From JAIBJN01 sp963825255 (GTDB lineage: Bacteria > Actinomycetota > Thermoleophilia > Gaiellales > Gaiellaceae), in assembly GCA_963825255.1 (NCBI GenBank), contig CAWGSF010000011.1, forward strand, positions 59,605 through 123,604: 64,000 nucleotides of DNA, given 5' to 3'. This document shows, one piece after another, positions 8,435-16,988 of the stretch. The position numbers and the translations under genes are program-made. The notes beneath the pieces are model-generated. The model worked only from the letters and a program-made list of their open reading frames with translations. It was not told where the DNA came from and made no database searches. Every line of letters starts with the position of its first letter. Position 1 is the first letter of the stretch.

Positions 8435-10078
8435 CTAGCTGCTCGCCGTGGCCACGCGACCGCGCTCCTGGGCGCGGGCGCGGGCCGCACCGACGAAGTC
8501 CCTGAAGAGCGGCGCCGGGCGCGTCGGACGCGACTTGAACTCGGGATGGAACTGGCTTGCGACGAACCAGGGATGGTCGCGAAGCTCGATCACCTCGACG
8601 AGGCGGCCCGACTGGAACGTGCCCGAGACGACGAGGCCGGCCTCGACGAGCTTCGGGCGGAAGTGGTTGTTGACCTCGTAGCGGTGCCGGTGGCGCTCGT
8701 GGATCACCGCGTCGCCGTAGGCGTCGTACGCGCGCGTGCCTTCCTCCAGGTCGACCGCGTCGGCCCCGAGGCGCATCGTGCCGCCGAGGTCCTCGATCTC
8801 CTTCTGCTCCGGAAGGAGGTCGATGACCGGGTACGGCGTCTCGGGATCCATCTCGGTCGAGTTCGCGCCGTCGAGCCCGCAGACGTGGCGGGCGTACTCC
8901 GACACGGCCACCTGCATCCCGAGGCAGATCCCGAGATACGGGATGCCCCGCTCCCGCGCGACCCGGCAGGCGAGGATCTTCCCCTCCCAGCCGCGCGAGC
9001 CGAACCCGCCGGGGATGAGGACGCCGTCCACGCCGTCGAGCTCGTCGGCAGCCTCCTCGAGGGTCATGCCCTCGGCGTCGAACCAGCGCACCGTCACGTT
9101 CACGCCGTGGTGGATGCCCGAGTGCTTGAGGGCTTCGTGGACGGAGAGGTAGGCGTCGTGGAGCTTGACGTACTTGCCGACGAGCGCGATCACGACGTCG
9201 CCGCTCCGCGCCTCGATACGCTGCGCCAGCTCGTTCCACTCGCCGAGGTCGGCCTCGACGTCCGGGAGCCCCAGGCGGCGGCACACGAGGGTGTCGAGCC
9301 CCTCGTCGCGCAGAGCCTGCGGCACGAGGTAGACGTCCGACACGTCCTCGTTGGCGACGACCGCCTCGGAGTCGACGTCCGCGAACAGCGCGATCTTCTC
9401 GCGGATGTCGCGCGAGAGGCGGTCGGCCGAGCGGCAGATGACGACGTCGGGGTGGATGCCGATGCGCCTCAGCTCGTTCACGGAGTGCTGCGTGGGCTTC
9501 GTCTTCAGCTCGCCGGCCGTCTCGATGAAGGGGACGAAGGTCACGTGGAGGTAGGCAACGTTCTCGGGCCCGACCTCCCGCCGGAACTGCCGGATGGCCT
9601 CGAGGAACGGGAGCGACTCGATGTCGCCGACGGTCCCGCCGATCTCCGAGATGACGACGTCGACGTCGCTGACGCTGGCGACGCGGCGGATCCGCTCCTT
9701 GATCTCGTTCGTGATGTGGGGAATGACCTGGACGGTCGAGCCGAGGTACTCGCCCTTCCGCTCCTTGCGGATGACCGAGTACCAGATCGATCCCGAGGTG
9801 TGGTTCGCGTTGCGGGACAGGTTCTCGTCGACGAACCGTTCATAGTGGCCGATGTCGAGGTCGGTCTCGGCGCCGTCTTCGGTGACGAAGACCTCGCCGT
9901 GCTGGAACGGGCTCATCGTTCCCGGGTCGACGTTCAGGTACGGATCGAACTTCTGCGTCTGGACGCGCAGCCCGCGCGCCTTGAGCAGACGGCCGAGCGA
10001 GGCCGCGCTGATGCCCTTGCCGAGCGACGAGACGACGCCGCCGGTCACGAAGACGTACTTCGTGGGCCGCTCTCTCAC
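8435..10078 (-). CDS. pyrG: CTP synthase
   Basis: ATP-dependent amination of UTP to CTP using glutamine. The synthetase domain starts K-Y-V-F-V-T-G-G-V-V-S-S-L-G-K-G, with D-P-Y-L-N-V-D-P-G-T-M-S-P next. The class I amidotransferase domain has L-G-I-C-L-G-M-Q (nucleophile Cys) and the C-terminal Q-F-H-P-E-F (His, Glu). Length is 547 aa from the GTG at 10078. That start overlaps the glycosyltransferase stop as GTGA, indicating translational coupling. It closes the steA-steB cluster, as in mycobacteria. Confidence 0.96.
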   Translation of the reverse strand: MRERPTKYVFVTGGVVSSLGKGISAASLGRLLKARGLRVQTQKFDPYLNVDPGTMSPFQHGEVFVTEDGAETDLDIGHYERFVDENLSRNANHTSGSIWYSVIRKERKGEYLGSTVQVIPHITNEIKERIRRVASVSDVDVVISEIGGTVGDIESLPFLEAIRQFRREVGPENVAYLHVTFVPFIETAGELKTKPTQHSVNELRRIGIHPDVVICRSADRLSRDIREKIALFADVDSEAVVANEDVSDVYLVPQALRDEGLDTLVCRRLGLPDVEADLGEWNELAQRIEARSGDVVIALVGKYVKLHDAYLSVHEALKHSGIHHGVNVTVRWFDAEGMTLEEAADELDGVDGVLIPGGFGSRGWEGKILACRVARERGIPYLGICLGMQVAVSEYARHVCGLDGANSTEMDPETPYPVIDLLPEQKEIEDLGGTMRLGADAVDLEEGTRAYDAYGDAVIHERHRHRYEVNNHFRPKLVEAGLVVSGTFQSGRLVEVIELRDHPWFVASQFHPEFKSRPTRPAPLFRDFVGAARARAQERGRVATASS

Positions 10079-11301
10079 GGCCTCCGCCCCAGCGCGTCGA
10101 GCTCGCGGAGGCCCGGCGTGTGCTCGATCAGCCGCCCGAGCGACGTCCGCTCTCCGAGGATGTTGAGGCCCGCGAGCGTCCCGATCGCGGCCCAGCGAGC
10201 CCAGCCGTGGAAGCGTTCCACGGACTTCAACCCTAGCATGGCCCCGAGCGCATTCGATCCCGCATCCCCCAGCATCACCCTCTCTGAGAGATCGTAGGGA
10301 AGGAGCAGGACAGCGAGTCCGACCGGGGCTCGGAGTGGGACGGCGGCGGCGAGGTACCCCTTGAGCGCCCGTCCCGGCCGGGTGTCCAGCTGGTTCACGA
10401 GGTTCGCCCAGAGGCCGACGAGCAGTGTCCCGCTCACGCTCCGGGTCCGGAGGAGCCCGGCGAGCGGGATGCCGACGAGCTTGAGGACGCCCGTCGTCCG
10501 ACCGGCGGCGAGGTGGGCGCGGACGCCGCGCTCCTCTCCGGTGAAGGCGTCGTCGAGCAAGCCGAGGACCATCGCCGCGGCGACGCACGCGTCGGCCCGC
10601 ACCGCAGTGGTCCACCCGACGAGCGGGAGGCGGTACCCCCGGTGGTTGACGGCGAGCGGCCCTGCGGCGAGAAGCGCGTCGAGGAGCTGCCGGCCTCGAT
10701 GGGCGAAGCCGGCCGCGTCATGGCCGGTCGGCCGATGCTCGAGCTCGACCTCGACCTCCTCGAACGCGAGGCCGGCCCGGAGGGCGTCGATCGTCATCCG
10801 CACCTCGCATCCGAAACCCGGCGCGGCCGGGAAGCACGCCGCGCGCGCCCGCTCGCCGAGGAAACGCTGCCCCGAGAGCGGCTCGCGCGGCGCGACGCCG
10901 GTCCGCAGCCGAACAAGCTCGCGACCGACGCGTTTGGCGATCCCGAACCCCCCGCCCGTCCGCCGCCGGAAGGCCGCCACCGCCAGGTCCGCCCGCGTGC
11001 CGAGGAGCGGGAGCAGGGATCCGCTCAGGTCCGCGTCGCAGAGGAGCAGCGGGCCGGCCGGCGCCGCGCGCTCGCCCGCCGACAGGGCCTCGCCCTTCCC
11101 CAGCCGGTCGATTCGCACGACGACGGCCCCGGCCGCCTCGGCACGCTCGCCCGTGCGGTCCTCGGACCGCCCGTCCACGACGATGACCTTGGCCGCGGGG
11201 AAGTCCCGGCGAAGGCTCGCCACCGTGTCGCCGATCCGCTCCTCCTCGTTGCGAGCGGCGACGAGGACGGTGAGCCGCCCAGACGGGGCGGGGCTACCCA
11301 C
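10075..11301 (-). CDS. GT2 glycosyltransferase fused to a short MraY/WecA-like membrane domain
   Basis: 408 aa. Residues 1 to about 215 are a family 2 glycosyltransferase: L-T-V-L-V-A-A-R-N-E-E-E-R-I, V-I-V-V-D-G-R-S-E-D, then L-L-C-D-A-D-L as the DxD-like site. From about residue 225 the protein becomes hydrophobic and carries polyprenyl-phosphate sugar transferase hallmarks: G-L-L-D-D-A, N-L-V-N-Q-L-D and M-L-G-D-A-G-S-N-A-L-G. The membrane part is shorter (about 180 aa) than full MraY/WecA. It is coupled to steB (8-nt overlap) and pyrG. A role in lipid-linked sugar or division-site envelope synthesis is an inference from the neighbours. Confidence 0.8.
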   Translation of the reverse strand: MGSPAPSGRLTVLVAARNEEERIGDTVASLRRDFPAAKVIVVDGRSEDRTGERAEAAGAVVVRIDRLGKGEALSAGERAAPAGPLLLCDADLSGSLLPLLGTRADLAVAAFRRRTGGGFGIAKRVGRELVRLRTGVAPREPLSGQRFLGERARAACFPAAPGFGCEVRMTIDALRAGLAFEEVEVELEHRPTGHDAAGFAHRGRQLLDALLAAGPLAVNHRGYRLPLVGWTTAVRADACVAAAMVLGLLDDAFTGEERGVRAHLAAGRTTGVLKLVGIPLAGLLRTRSVSGTLLVGLWANLVNQLDTRPGRALKGYLAAAVPLRAPVGLAVLLLPYDLSERVMLGDAGSNALGAMLGLKSVERFHGWARWAAIGTLAGLNILGERTSLGRLIEHTPGLRELDALGRRP

Positions 11302-12214
11302 CCTCGGTCGTGACCGGCTCGATCGGCGGGACGACGCCGTCGGTCGCCCGGGCCCCGAGCCCGTACTGGCCGGGCTGGGCGCCGGCGAGCAGGAGCGCGA
11401 GCGCGAGGCGACCTTCCTTGGCGTCGATGTCGTCGACGCTGGACAGCCCGCGGTCCTTGTAGAAGTCGACGACGCTCCGCGGGTCGTCGGACCCGGCGAC
11501 GCCCACGACGGGCACGCTCGTCTCGTCGAGGCCGCTCACGATCCCGTCCATCAGCGAGCTCGTCGACTCCGAGGTCGCCGCGGCCTCGCCGTCGCTCGCG
11601 TCCGCCGGCGGCTCCCAGTTGAGGACGACGACGACCGAGTCCATCGGGTGCGAGATCGTCCCGGACCGCTCCTCCACGAGCTTCGTCGCGAGGGCGTCCC
11701 AGAGCGGGGTCTCGTCCGCCTCGACGAGCTCGCGGCCGAGCTCGCGGCCGAGGTCCGAGAAGTCGCCGTCCGCGTTCGCGTACGCGGCGAGAGTCTCGTC
11801 GCCCTCGAGGGTCGACTCGAGGTCGGACCGGTCGACGGGGACGTCCAGCGCGACGACGCTCGCGGGCGCGCCGGCATCGGCGTCGGCGAGGGCGCCCTCG
11901 ATGTCCGCGCGCGCGCCTCCGTCCGAGGGCCCGAGGAAGAGGACCGCCACGTTCTGGCCGTCGAGGCGGTTCTCCATGAGCACCGGGTACGCCTTCGCGA
12001 GCAGCTCTTCCGAGCCCTCGACCTGCGCCGTGGCGGCCTCGGCCGCCGACAGGTCCTTCTGGAGCCTGTCGTTGTCGTCGCGCAGGTTCTGCAGCTCCGC
12101 CTCCTCCCCCACGTCGGTGACCTTGCCCGAGATGGCGACGCCGAGGAGGATGCCGACGGCGAGCGCGACGAAGACGCCCGCCAGCGAGGCGACGTGATAC
12201 CGGAGGCCGAACAC
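11294..12214 (-). CDS. steB: SteB/MctB family envelope protein (copper transporter family)
   Basis: 306 aa starting MFGLRYHVASLAGVFVALAV, the characteristic N-terminal helix of the PF11382 family. A coiled coil follows (about residues 35-70), then an extracytoplasmic domain. In mycobacteria MctB affects copper levels, and in corynebacteria SteB works with SteA at the division septum. Adjacency to steA here supports the division role. The GTG start is preceded by TAGGCT and 6 nt, suggesting its own leaderless promoter. Confidence 0.82.
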   Translation of the reverse strand: MFGLRYHVASLAGVFVALAVGILLGVAISGKVTDVGEEAELQNLRDDNDRLQKDLSAAEAATAQVEGSEELLAKAYPVLMENRLDGQNVAVLFLGPSDGGARADIEGALADADAGAPASVVALDVPVDRSDLESTLEGDETLAAYANADGDFSDLGRELGRELVEADETPLWDALATKLVEERSGTISHPMDSVVVVLNWEPPADASDGEAAATSESTSSLMDGIVSGLDETSVPVVGVAGSDDPRSVVDFYKDRGLSSVDDIDAKEGRLALALLLAGAQPGQYGLGARATDGVVPPIEPVTTEGG

Positions 12215-12220
12215 CCGCCC

Positions 12221-12226
12221 AGCCTA
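12221..12226 (-). promoter_or_regulatory. -10 hexamer TAGGCT before steB
   Basis: TAGGCT lies 6 nt before the steB GTG with only G and C between; no ribosome site is seen. Confidence 0.5.
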
Positions 12227-12230
12227 GACG

Positions 12231-12662
12231 TCAGAGGGTGGCGGCCGTCTGACAGAGGTCGCGCAGGCGGGTGAGGGCCTGCTGTGGAAGGCCGCGCGCT
12301 CCCTCCACCGTCAGGCGAAGCCACGGCCCGGAGACGTACGTCGTCGCCCGTGTTCGCCCGGTGCCCGCGTTGTCGAGCCTGACGCCCGCGTCGATGTCCT
12401 GGCGGACGTCGTGCCAGGAGAGCTCCCAGCCCTCGAGGACGCGCGTGAGGACGATCAGGCCGGCGCCCTCGGGGCGGCGGAGAAGTCCGGGAGTCCTGCT
12501 GCGGACGACCTCCCAGCGGGCGCGCTCGGCCAGGCCGCGGTGATCGGGCGTGACGCCCGTGTAGGCGGGCCACCAGTCCGGCAGGTGGTACGGCTCGGCG
12601 ACGAGGCTCCAGACGTCCCGGCGGTCGGACTGGAGCTCGCCGGTCGCCGTCAGGAGGGTCAT
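12231..12662 (-). CDS. SRPBCC (START-like) family protein
   Basis: 143-aa soluble protein with the polyketide-cyclase/START-like pattern: R-R-D-V-W-S-L-V-A-E-P near residues 14-24, H-L-P-D-W-W-P-A-Y next, and an amphipathic C-terminal helix (residues 118-138). These small helix-grip proteins bind hydrophobic ligands; the ligand is unknown. Its ATG overlaps the steA stop (ATGA), so it is part of the recN-steA-steB run. It is an uncommon insertion between steA and steB. Confidence 0.75.
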   Translation of the reverse strand: MTLLTATGELQSDRRDVWSLVAEPYHLPDWWPAYTGVTPDHRGLAERARWEVVRSRTPGLLRRPEGAGLIVLTRVLEGWELSWHDVRQDIDAGVRLDNAGTGRTRATTYVSGPWLRLTVEGARGLPQQALTRLRDLCQTAATL

Positions 12663-13795
12663 TCGAGCCCGAGGAGCGCCCGCAGGCGCTCGACGAGGGT
12701 CGAGACGAGGTCCCGGAGCTCGGGGGAGGCGATCAGCACCGCCGAGACGGCAGCAACCGCCGCCAGCGCGAAGGCGAGCGCCATCCCGATTCCCACCCGC
12801 GGGCGAAAGAGGCGTGAGACGCCACGGGCGTCCACGAGCTTGTCCCCCACGCGCAGCCGCGTGAGGAACGTCGAGGACATGCCGGCTCGATTCCGCTCGA
12901 GGAACTCGAGCAGGTTGAAGTGGGTCCCGACCGCGACGATGAGCTCCGCGCCCTTCTCGTACGCGAGGAGCAAGGCGGCGTCCTCCGAGATCCCTGGGGA
13001 CGGGAGCACCGTCGACGGCAGGCCGAGGCGGTCGAGCCGCTCACGTCCGGGCGCGCGGCCGTCCGGATAAGCGTGGACGACGAGCTCGGCGCCCGATTGC
13101 AGCGCGGCATCCGAGACGGAGTCCATGTCCCCGACGATGACGTCCGGCTTGTAGCCGGCGGCGAGCAGGACGTCGGCGCCGCCGTCGACCCCGACGAGCA
13201 CCGGCTTGAAGTCCGCCACGTACGGGCCCACGATGGAGAGGTCACGTCGGGACTCCGCACTGCGTGCGACGACGAGCGCGTGCCGGTCGCGAAACCGCGT
13301 CGTCAGGTGCGGCATCTGGAGGTTCTCGGAGAGGAGAGCCGTCTCCTCGCTGAGGTGCCGGAGCGTGTTCTCGGCGAATGCCTCGAGCGCCGCGCTCACC
13401 CGACTCTGCTGGTCGGCGAGCGCGCGGGCGAGCTCCTCCTCGCCCCGTGCCCGCCCGGCGGCGAGGCGCGAGCCGTTGCGGAACAGGCTCGCTCCGCGGA
13501 CGACGAGCGGCTCGCCCTCCTTCACCTCGTCGAAGAGCTCCGCGCCGGGCGCGTCGATGAGACAGACGCCGCCCTTGACGAGCGCGAGCGGCCCGGCGTT
13601 CGGGTACTCGCCCGTCGAGGAAGGAGAGACGTTGACCACGACGCGCACGCCGCTCGAGAGCAGCTCCTCGGCCGAGATCCGGTCGAGGTCGGGGTGGTCG
13701 ATGATGGCGATGTCGTCGGGCCCCAGGCGTCGGACCAGCCGCTTCGTGCGCCTGTCCAGCCTCGCGGTTCCCATGAACTCGACGAACGTCGCCAT
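12659..13795 (-). CDS. steA: SteA-like cytokinetic ring protein
   Basis: 378 aa. The central-to-C-terminal portion resembles the thiamine pyrophosphokinase fold: G-V-D-G-G-A-D-V-L-L-A-A-G and D-V-I-V-G-D-M-D-S-V-S-D. A transmembrane helix near 330-355 comes before the tail. The N-terminus contains L-G-P-D-D-I-A-I-I-D-H-P-D-L-D-R, typical of SteA orthologues. In Corynebacterium, SteA and SteB form a complex at the septum. It follows recN with a TGATG overlap, as in mycobacteria (Rv1696-Rv1697). Confidence 0.88.
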   Translation of the reverse strand: MATFVEFMGTARLDRRTKRLVRRLGPDDIAIIDHPDLDRISAEELLSSGVRVVVNVSPSSTGEYPNAGPLALVKGGVCLIDAPGAELFDEVKEGEPLVVRGASLFRNGSRLAAGRARGEEELARALADQQSRVSAALEAFAENTLRHLSEETALLSENLQMPHLTTRFRDRHALVVARSAESRRDLSIVGPYVADFKPVLVGVDGGADVLLAAGYKPDVIVGDMDSVSDAALQSGAELVVHAYPDGRAPGRERLDRLGLPSTVLPSPGISEDAALLLAYEKGAELIVAVGTHFNLLEFLERNRAGMSSTFLTRLRVGDKLVDARGVSRLFRPRVGIGMALAFALAAVAAVSAVLIASPELRDLVSTLVERLRALLGLE

Positions 13796-15447
13796 CAGCG
13801 CACCCGCCGGACCGTGGAGAGGAACTCGGCGCCGCCCAGCATACGCTCCAGCTCCGCCTGCCGCTCGGTCTCGGAGAGACGCTCGATGCGGGTGTGCGTC
13901 GGGTCCCCGGGCACCTTCTCCACGCGGAAGTGCGCCTCCGCGACGCTCGCGATCTGCGGAAGGTGGGTGATGGTGAGGAGCTGGGCGCGCTCGGCCAGGC
14001 GCGCGAGCGCGTCAGCGACGGCGTGCGCGGTCTGCCCCCCGATGCCCGCGTCGATCTCGTCGAACACGACCGTCGGCTCCCCCGCCGAGGCGTGCGCCAC
14101 GGCGCGAAGCGCGAGCGCGATCCGGGAGAGCTCGCCGCCGGACGCGGTCTCGGCCGCCGGGGCGAAGGGAAGGCCGGGGTTCGGGCGGACGAGGAAGACC
14201 ACGTCCTCCGTGCCCGTGGGGCCCGGCTCCCTCGGGCTGAGGTCGACCCGGAACTCCCCCTCCCCCATCCCCAGGCCCTGGAGCTCTTCGGCCACCGCCT
14301 CGGCGAAGAGAGGCGCCGCCGCCTCGCGCTCGGCCGACGCGGCGGCGGCAAGCTCGCCCACGCGTGCCTCCGCCTCCCCGACGGCCCGTTCGGCCGCAGC
14401 GAGCGGATCGACGCCGGTCTCCAGCCGGTCGAGCTCCGCGCGGGCGGCGACCGCGCGCGCGACCAGCTCCTCCATGGTCGGGGCTCCGAAGCGTCGCCGC
14501 GCCTCGGCGATGCGGTCGAGCTCTACCTCGACGACCTCGAGCCGGCCGGGCTCGGCCTCGAGCGAGGCTAGGAAGGCCCGCAGCGTCGAGGCGGCCTCGC
14601 GCACCCGGATCTCGGCCTCGCCGAGTTCCCCGCCGACCTCGGCGAGCTCCGGCGCCAGGCCGATGACGCTCTCCAGGCGGCGCGAGGCCTCGGCGATGCT
14701 CCCGGACGCGCCGCTCCCCTCGCTCTGCTCCGGGGCGAGCTCCTCGGCCGCCACGCTCGCCGCCTCCGCGAGCTCCGTCACGTGCCGGAGGCGCTCGCGC
14801 TCGGAGAGCAGGCGCTCCTCGGACCCGGGCTCCATCCCGTCGGTCCGGGCGACGAGCTCCCGGAGCTCCTCGACCCGCGCTGCCCGCCCTGCTTCGTCGC
14901 GCGCGAGCTCGTCCCTGGCACGGCGTGCGGCGACGAGGTCCCGCCAGGCGCGCCCGAGCTCGGCACGGCGGCGGAGCTGCGCCTCGCCGACGAACGCGTC
15001 CAGGACCTCGAGCTGGTGGGAGGCTCGGGCGAGTCGCCGCTGCTCGAACTGTCCCGACATGGCCAGGAGCCGCTCGACGACGGTGGCGAGATCCTCGCGC
15101 GGGACCGCCCGGCCCCAGGCGTACGCTCGCGTGCGGCCGTCCGCGAAGACCCGGCGGGCGGCGACGAGCCCCTCCTCGTCCGCAGGCCGAAGCTCGGCGA
15201 GCGTCTCCAGCCCCGGCTCGTCGAGGATCCCGTCGGGCAGGTCGAGCTCGGCCTCGACGTACGCCTCCTCGGCCCCAGGGCCGAGGTAGCCCGCGTCGCC
15301 GGGCGCCCCCAGCAGGAGGCCTACGGCCTGCGCGAGGATCGTCTTCCCCGCGCCCGTCTCGCCGGTGACGGCGTTCAGTCCGGGCGCGAGGACGAGATCG
15401 GCCTCGCGGATGAGGACGAAGCTCTCGATGTGGAGCCGGCGGAGCAT
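13795..15447 (-). CDS. recN: DNA repair protein RecN
   Basis: SMC-like ATPase for double-strand-break repair. Walker A is G-E-T-G-A-G-K-T near residues 29-36, a long coiled coil fills about 150-370, the ABC signature T-A-S-G-G-E-L-S-R is near 440, and Walker B is V-V-F-D-E-I-D-A-G-I-G-G. Length 550 aa is normal. The ATG at 15447 is 13 nt after the nadK stop. Confidence 0.95.
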   Translation of the reverse strand: MLRRLHIESFVLIREADLVLAPGLNAVTGETGAGKTILAQAVGLLLGAPGDAGYLGPGAEEAYVEAELDLPDGILDEPGLETLAELRPADEEGLVAARRVFADGRTRAYAWGRAVPREDLATVVERLLAMSGQFEQRRLARASHQLEVLDAFVGEAQLRRRAELGRAWRDLVAARRARDELARDEAGRAARVEELRELVARTDGMEPGSEERLLSERERLRHVTELAEAASVAAEELAPEQSEGSGASGSIAEASRRLESVIGLAPELAEVGGELGEAEIRVREAASTLRAFLASLEAEPGRLEVVEVELDRIAEARRRFGAPTMEELVARAVAARAELDRLETGVDPLAAAERAVGEAEARVGELAAAASAEREAAAPLFAEAVAEELQGLGMGEGEFRVDLSPREPGPTGTEDVVFLVRPNPGLPFAPAAETASGGELSRIALALRAVAHASAGEPTVVFDEIDAGIGGQTAHAVADALARLAERAQLLTITHLPQIASVAEAHFRVEKVPGDPTHTRIERLSETERQAELERMLGGAEFLSTVRRVR

Positions 15448-15460
15448 AGGGGCACCGTGC

Positions 15461-16252
15461 CTAGGGGAAGACCTCGTGGTAGCGGGTGAAGAACGTCACT
15501 TCGGACAGCACGGCGAGCCGGCAGTGCTCGGGGCCGACCGCGACGGCGATCGAATCGTCGCGCTCGAGCTCCGTCACGGCCTGGCCGTCGACGAGGACCG
15601 TGACGGGGAGATCCTCGGAGCGGTTCGTGATCCTGAGGTCGAGCCCCCGCGGGACGACCAGCGGCCGCTGGTGGAGGGAATGCGGCGCCACGAAGGTCAT
15701 CGCCATCGCCTCGAGGCCCCACATCATCACGGGGCCGCCGTTCGAGAGGTTGTACGCGGTCGAGCCCGAGGGGGTGCAGCAGATCATCCCGTCGCAGGGC
15801 TGGTCGTCGAGCCGCTCGCCGCCGATCTCCCAGCCGAGGTCGACCATGCGACCGGGGTGCGAGCTCGTCGCGACGACGTCGTTCACCGCCGCGTGCATCG
15901 CGCCGTCGAGGCGTGCCTCGAGCGTGCAGAGCTCCACCACCCGGAACTCCCCGGCCAGCGTCCGCGCGAGGGCTGTGTCGAGCTGGCTCCCGTCGACCGT
16001 CGTCAGGAACCCGACCCGGCCGAAGTTGACGCCGAGGACCGGCGTCTCGGTCCCGAGCATCGCGCGCAGCCCTCGCAGCATCGTCCCGTCGCCGCCGAGC
16101 ACGACCAGGACGTCGAGGCCGCCCTCCTCGACAGGGACCACCTCGACCCCGGCGGCAGCGGCCGCGGCCTCGAGGCGGTCGCGCGCCTCGCCGACGACGT
16201 CGGGGCGGCCGTGCGTCGTCAGCACGCCGAGCCTGCGCGGAGCGTCCGGCAC
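15461..16252 (-). CDS. nadK: NAD kinase
   Basis: Phosphorylates NAD to NADP in the cytosol. Diagnostic motifs are L-G-G-D-G-T-M-L-R near residues 52-60, N-D-V-V-A-T near 130, and P-S-G-S-T-A-Y-N-L-S-N-G-G-P near 160. Length 263 aa is slightly short but complete. The GTG start is 4 nt after the tlyA stop. Confidence 0.94.
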   Translation of the reverse strand: MPDAPRRLGVLTTHGRPDVVGEARDRLEAAAAAAGVEVVPVEEGGLDVLVVLGGDGTMLRGLRAMLGTETPVLGVNFGRVGFLTTVDGSQLDTALARTLAGEFRVVELCTLEARLDGAMHAAVNDVVATSSHPGRMVDLGWEIGGERLDDQPCDGMICCTPSGSTAYNLSNGGPVMMWGLEAMAMTFVAPHSLHQRPLVVPRGLDLRITNRSEDLPVTVLVDGQAVTELERDDSIAVAVGPEHCRLAVLSEVTFFTRYHEVFP

Positions 16253-16256
16253 CGCC

Positions 16257-16988
16257 CTATCCCTCTCCGGTCAGGTAGAGGAAGAACTCGCGGTTCCCCT
16301 TCGGCCCGCGGAGCGGCGACTCGGTGATGCCGTGGACCCGGGCTCCCCATTCGGAAGCACTCGCCGCGACCTCGTCGACGACCCGGTGCTGGACGTCGGG
16401 ATCGCGCACGACGCCTCCCTTTCCGACCTCCTCGGGGCCGGCCTCGAACTGGGGCTTGACCAGCACGAGGGCCCGCCAGCCGGTCTCGGCGCACGCCAGG
16501 GCGGGCGGGAGCGCCTTGGCCAGGCCGATGAACGAGACGTCGCAGGTGACGAACGCGGGCCGAAACGGTAGGTCCTCGCAGCCGAGGTGGCGGACGTTGA
16601 CGCGCTCGAGCACGGTCACGCGGGGATCGTCCCTGAGCCTGGGGTGCAGCTGCCCGTGGCCGACGTCGAGCGCGCACACGCGGGCAGCACCGGCCTGGAG
16701 GAGGCAGTCCGTGAAACCGCCGGTCGAGGCGCCGACGTCGAGGCAGTCCGCGCCGGTGACGTCGATCTCGAAGGCGTCGAGCGCGTGCGCGAGCTTCTCA
16801 CCGCCGCGCGAGACGAATCGAGGCCCCGCGTCCACCTCGAGCGTCGCCGTCTCGTCCACCTGCTCGCCCGCCTTGTCGAAGCCCTTCACCCTGCCCGCGA
16901 GCACGAGCGCCTGCGCCTGCGACCTGCTCTCGGCGAGACCGCGCTCGACGAGCAGCACGTCCAGGCGCTTCTTCGAGCGCTTGCTCAC
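16257..16988 (-). CDS. tlyA: TlyA-type 2'-O-rRNA methyltransferase
   Basis: An N-terminal S4 RNA-binding domain (R-L-D-V-L-L-V-E-R-G-L-A, residues 8-65) is followed by an FtsJ-like methyltransferase domain with the SAM motif D-V-G-A-S-T-G-G-F-T-D. In mycobacteria TlyA methylates 16S and 23S rRNA and its loss gives capreomycin resistance. The GTG start overlaps the stop of the upstream cyclase (GTGA) once that gene's frameshift is allowed for. Length 243 aa is normal. Confidence 0.94.
   Translation of the reverse strand: MSKRSKKRLDVLLVERGLAESRSQAQALVLAGRVKGFDKAGEQVDETATLEVDAGPRFVSRGGEKLAHALDAFEIDVTGADCLDVGASTGGFTDCLLQAGAARVCALDVGHGQLHPRLRDDPRVTVLERVNVRHLGCEDLPFRPAFVTCDVSFIGLAKALPPALACAETGWRALVLVKPQFEAGPEEVGKGGVVRDPDVQHRVVDEVAASASEWGARVHGITESPLRGPKGNREFFLYLTGEG

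Noticed and set aside
6198..9284. Very long minus-strand frame that would join DUF3866 to sequence inside pyrG
   Set aside because: Only the last 331 residues look like protein. The rest is a frame shadow of the M20 peptidase and pyrG genes.
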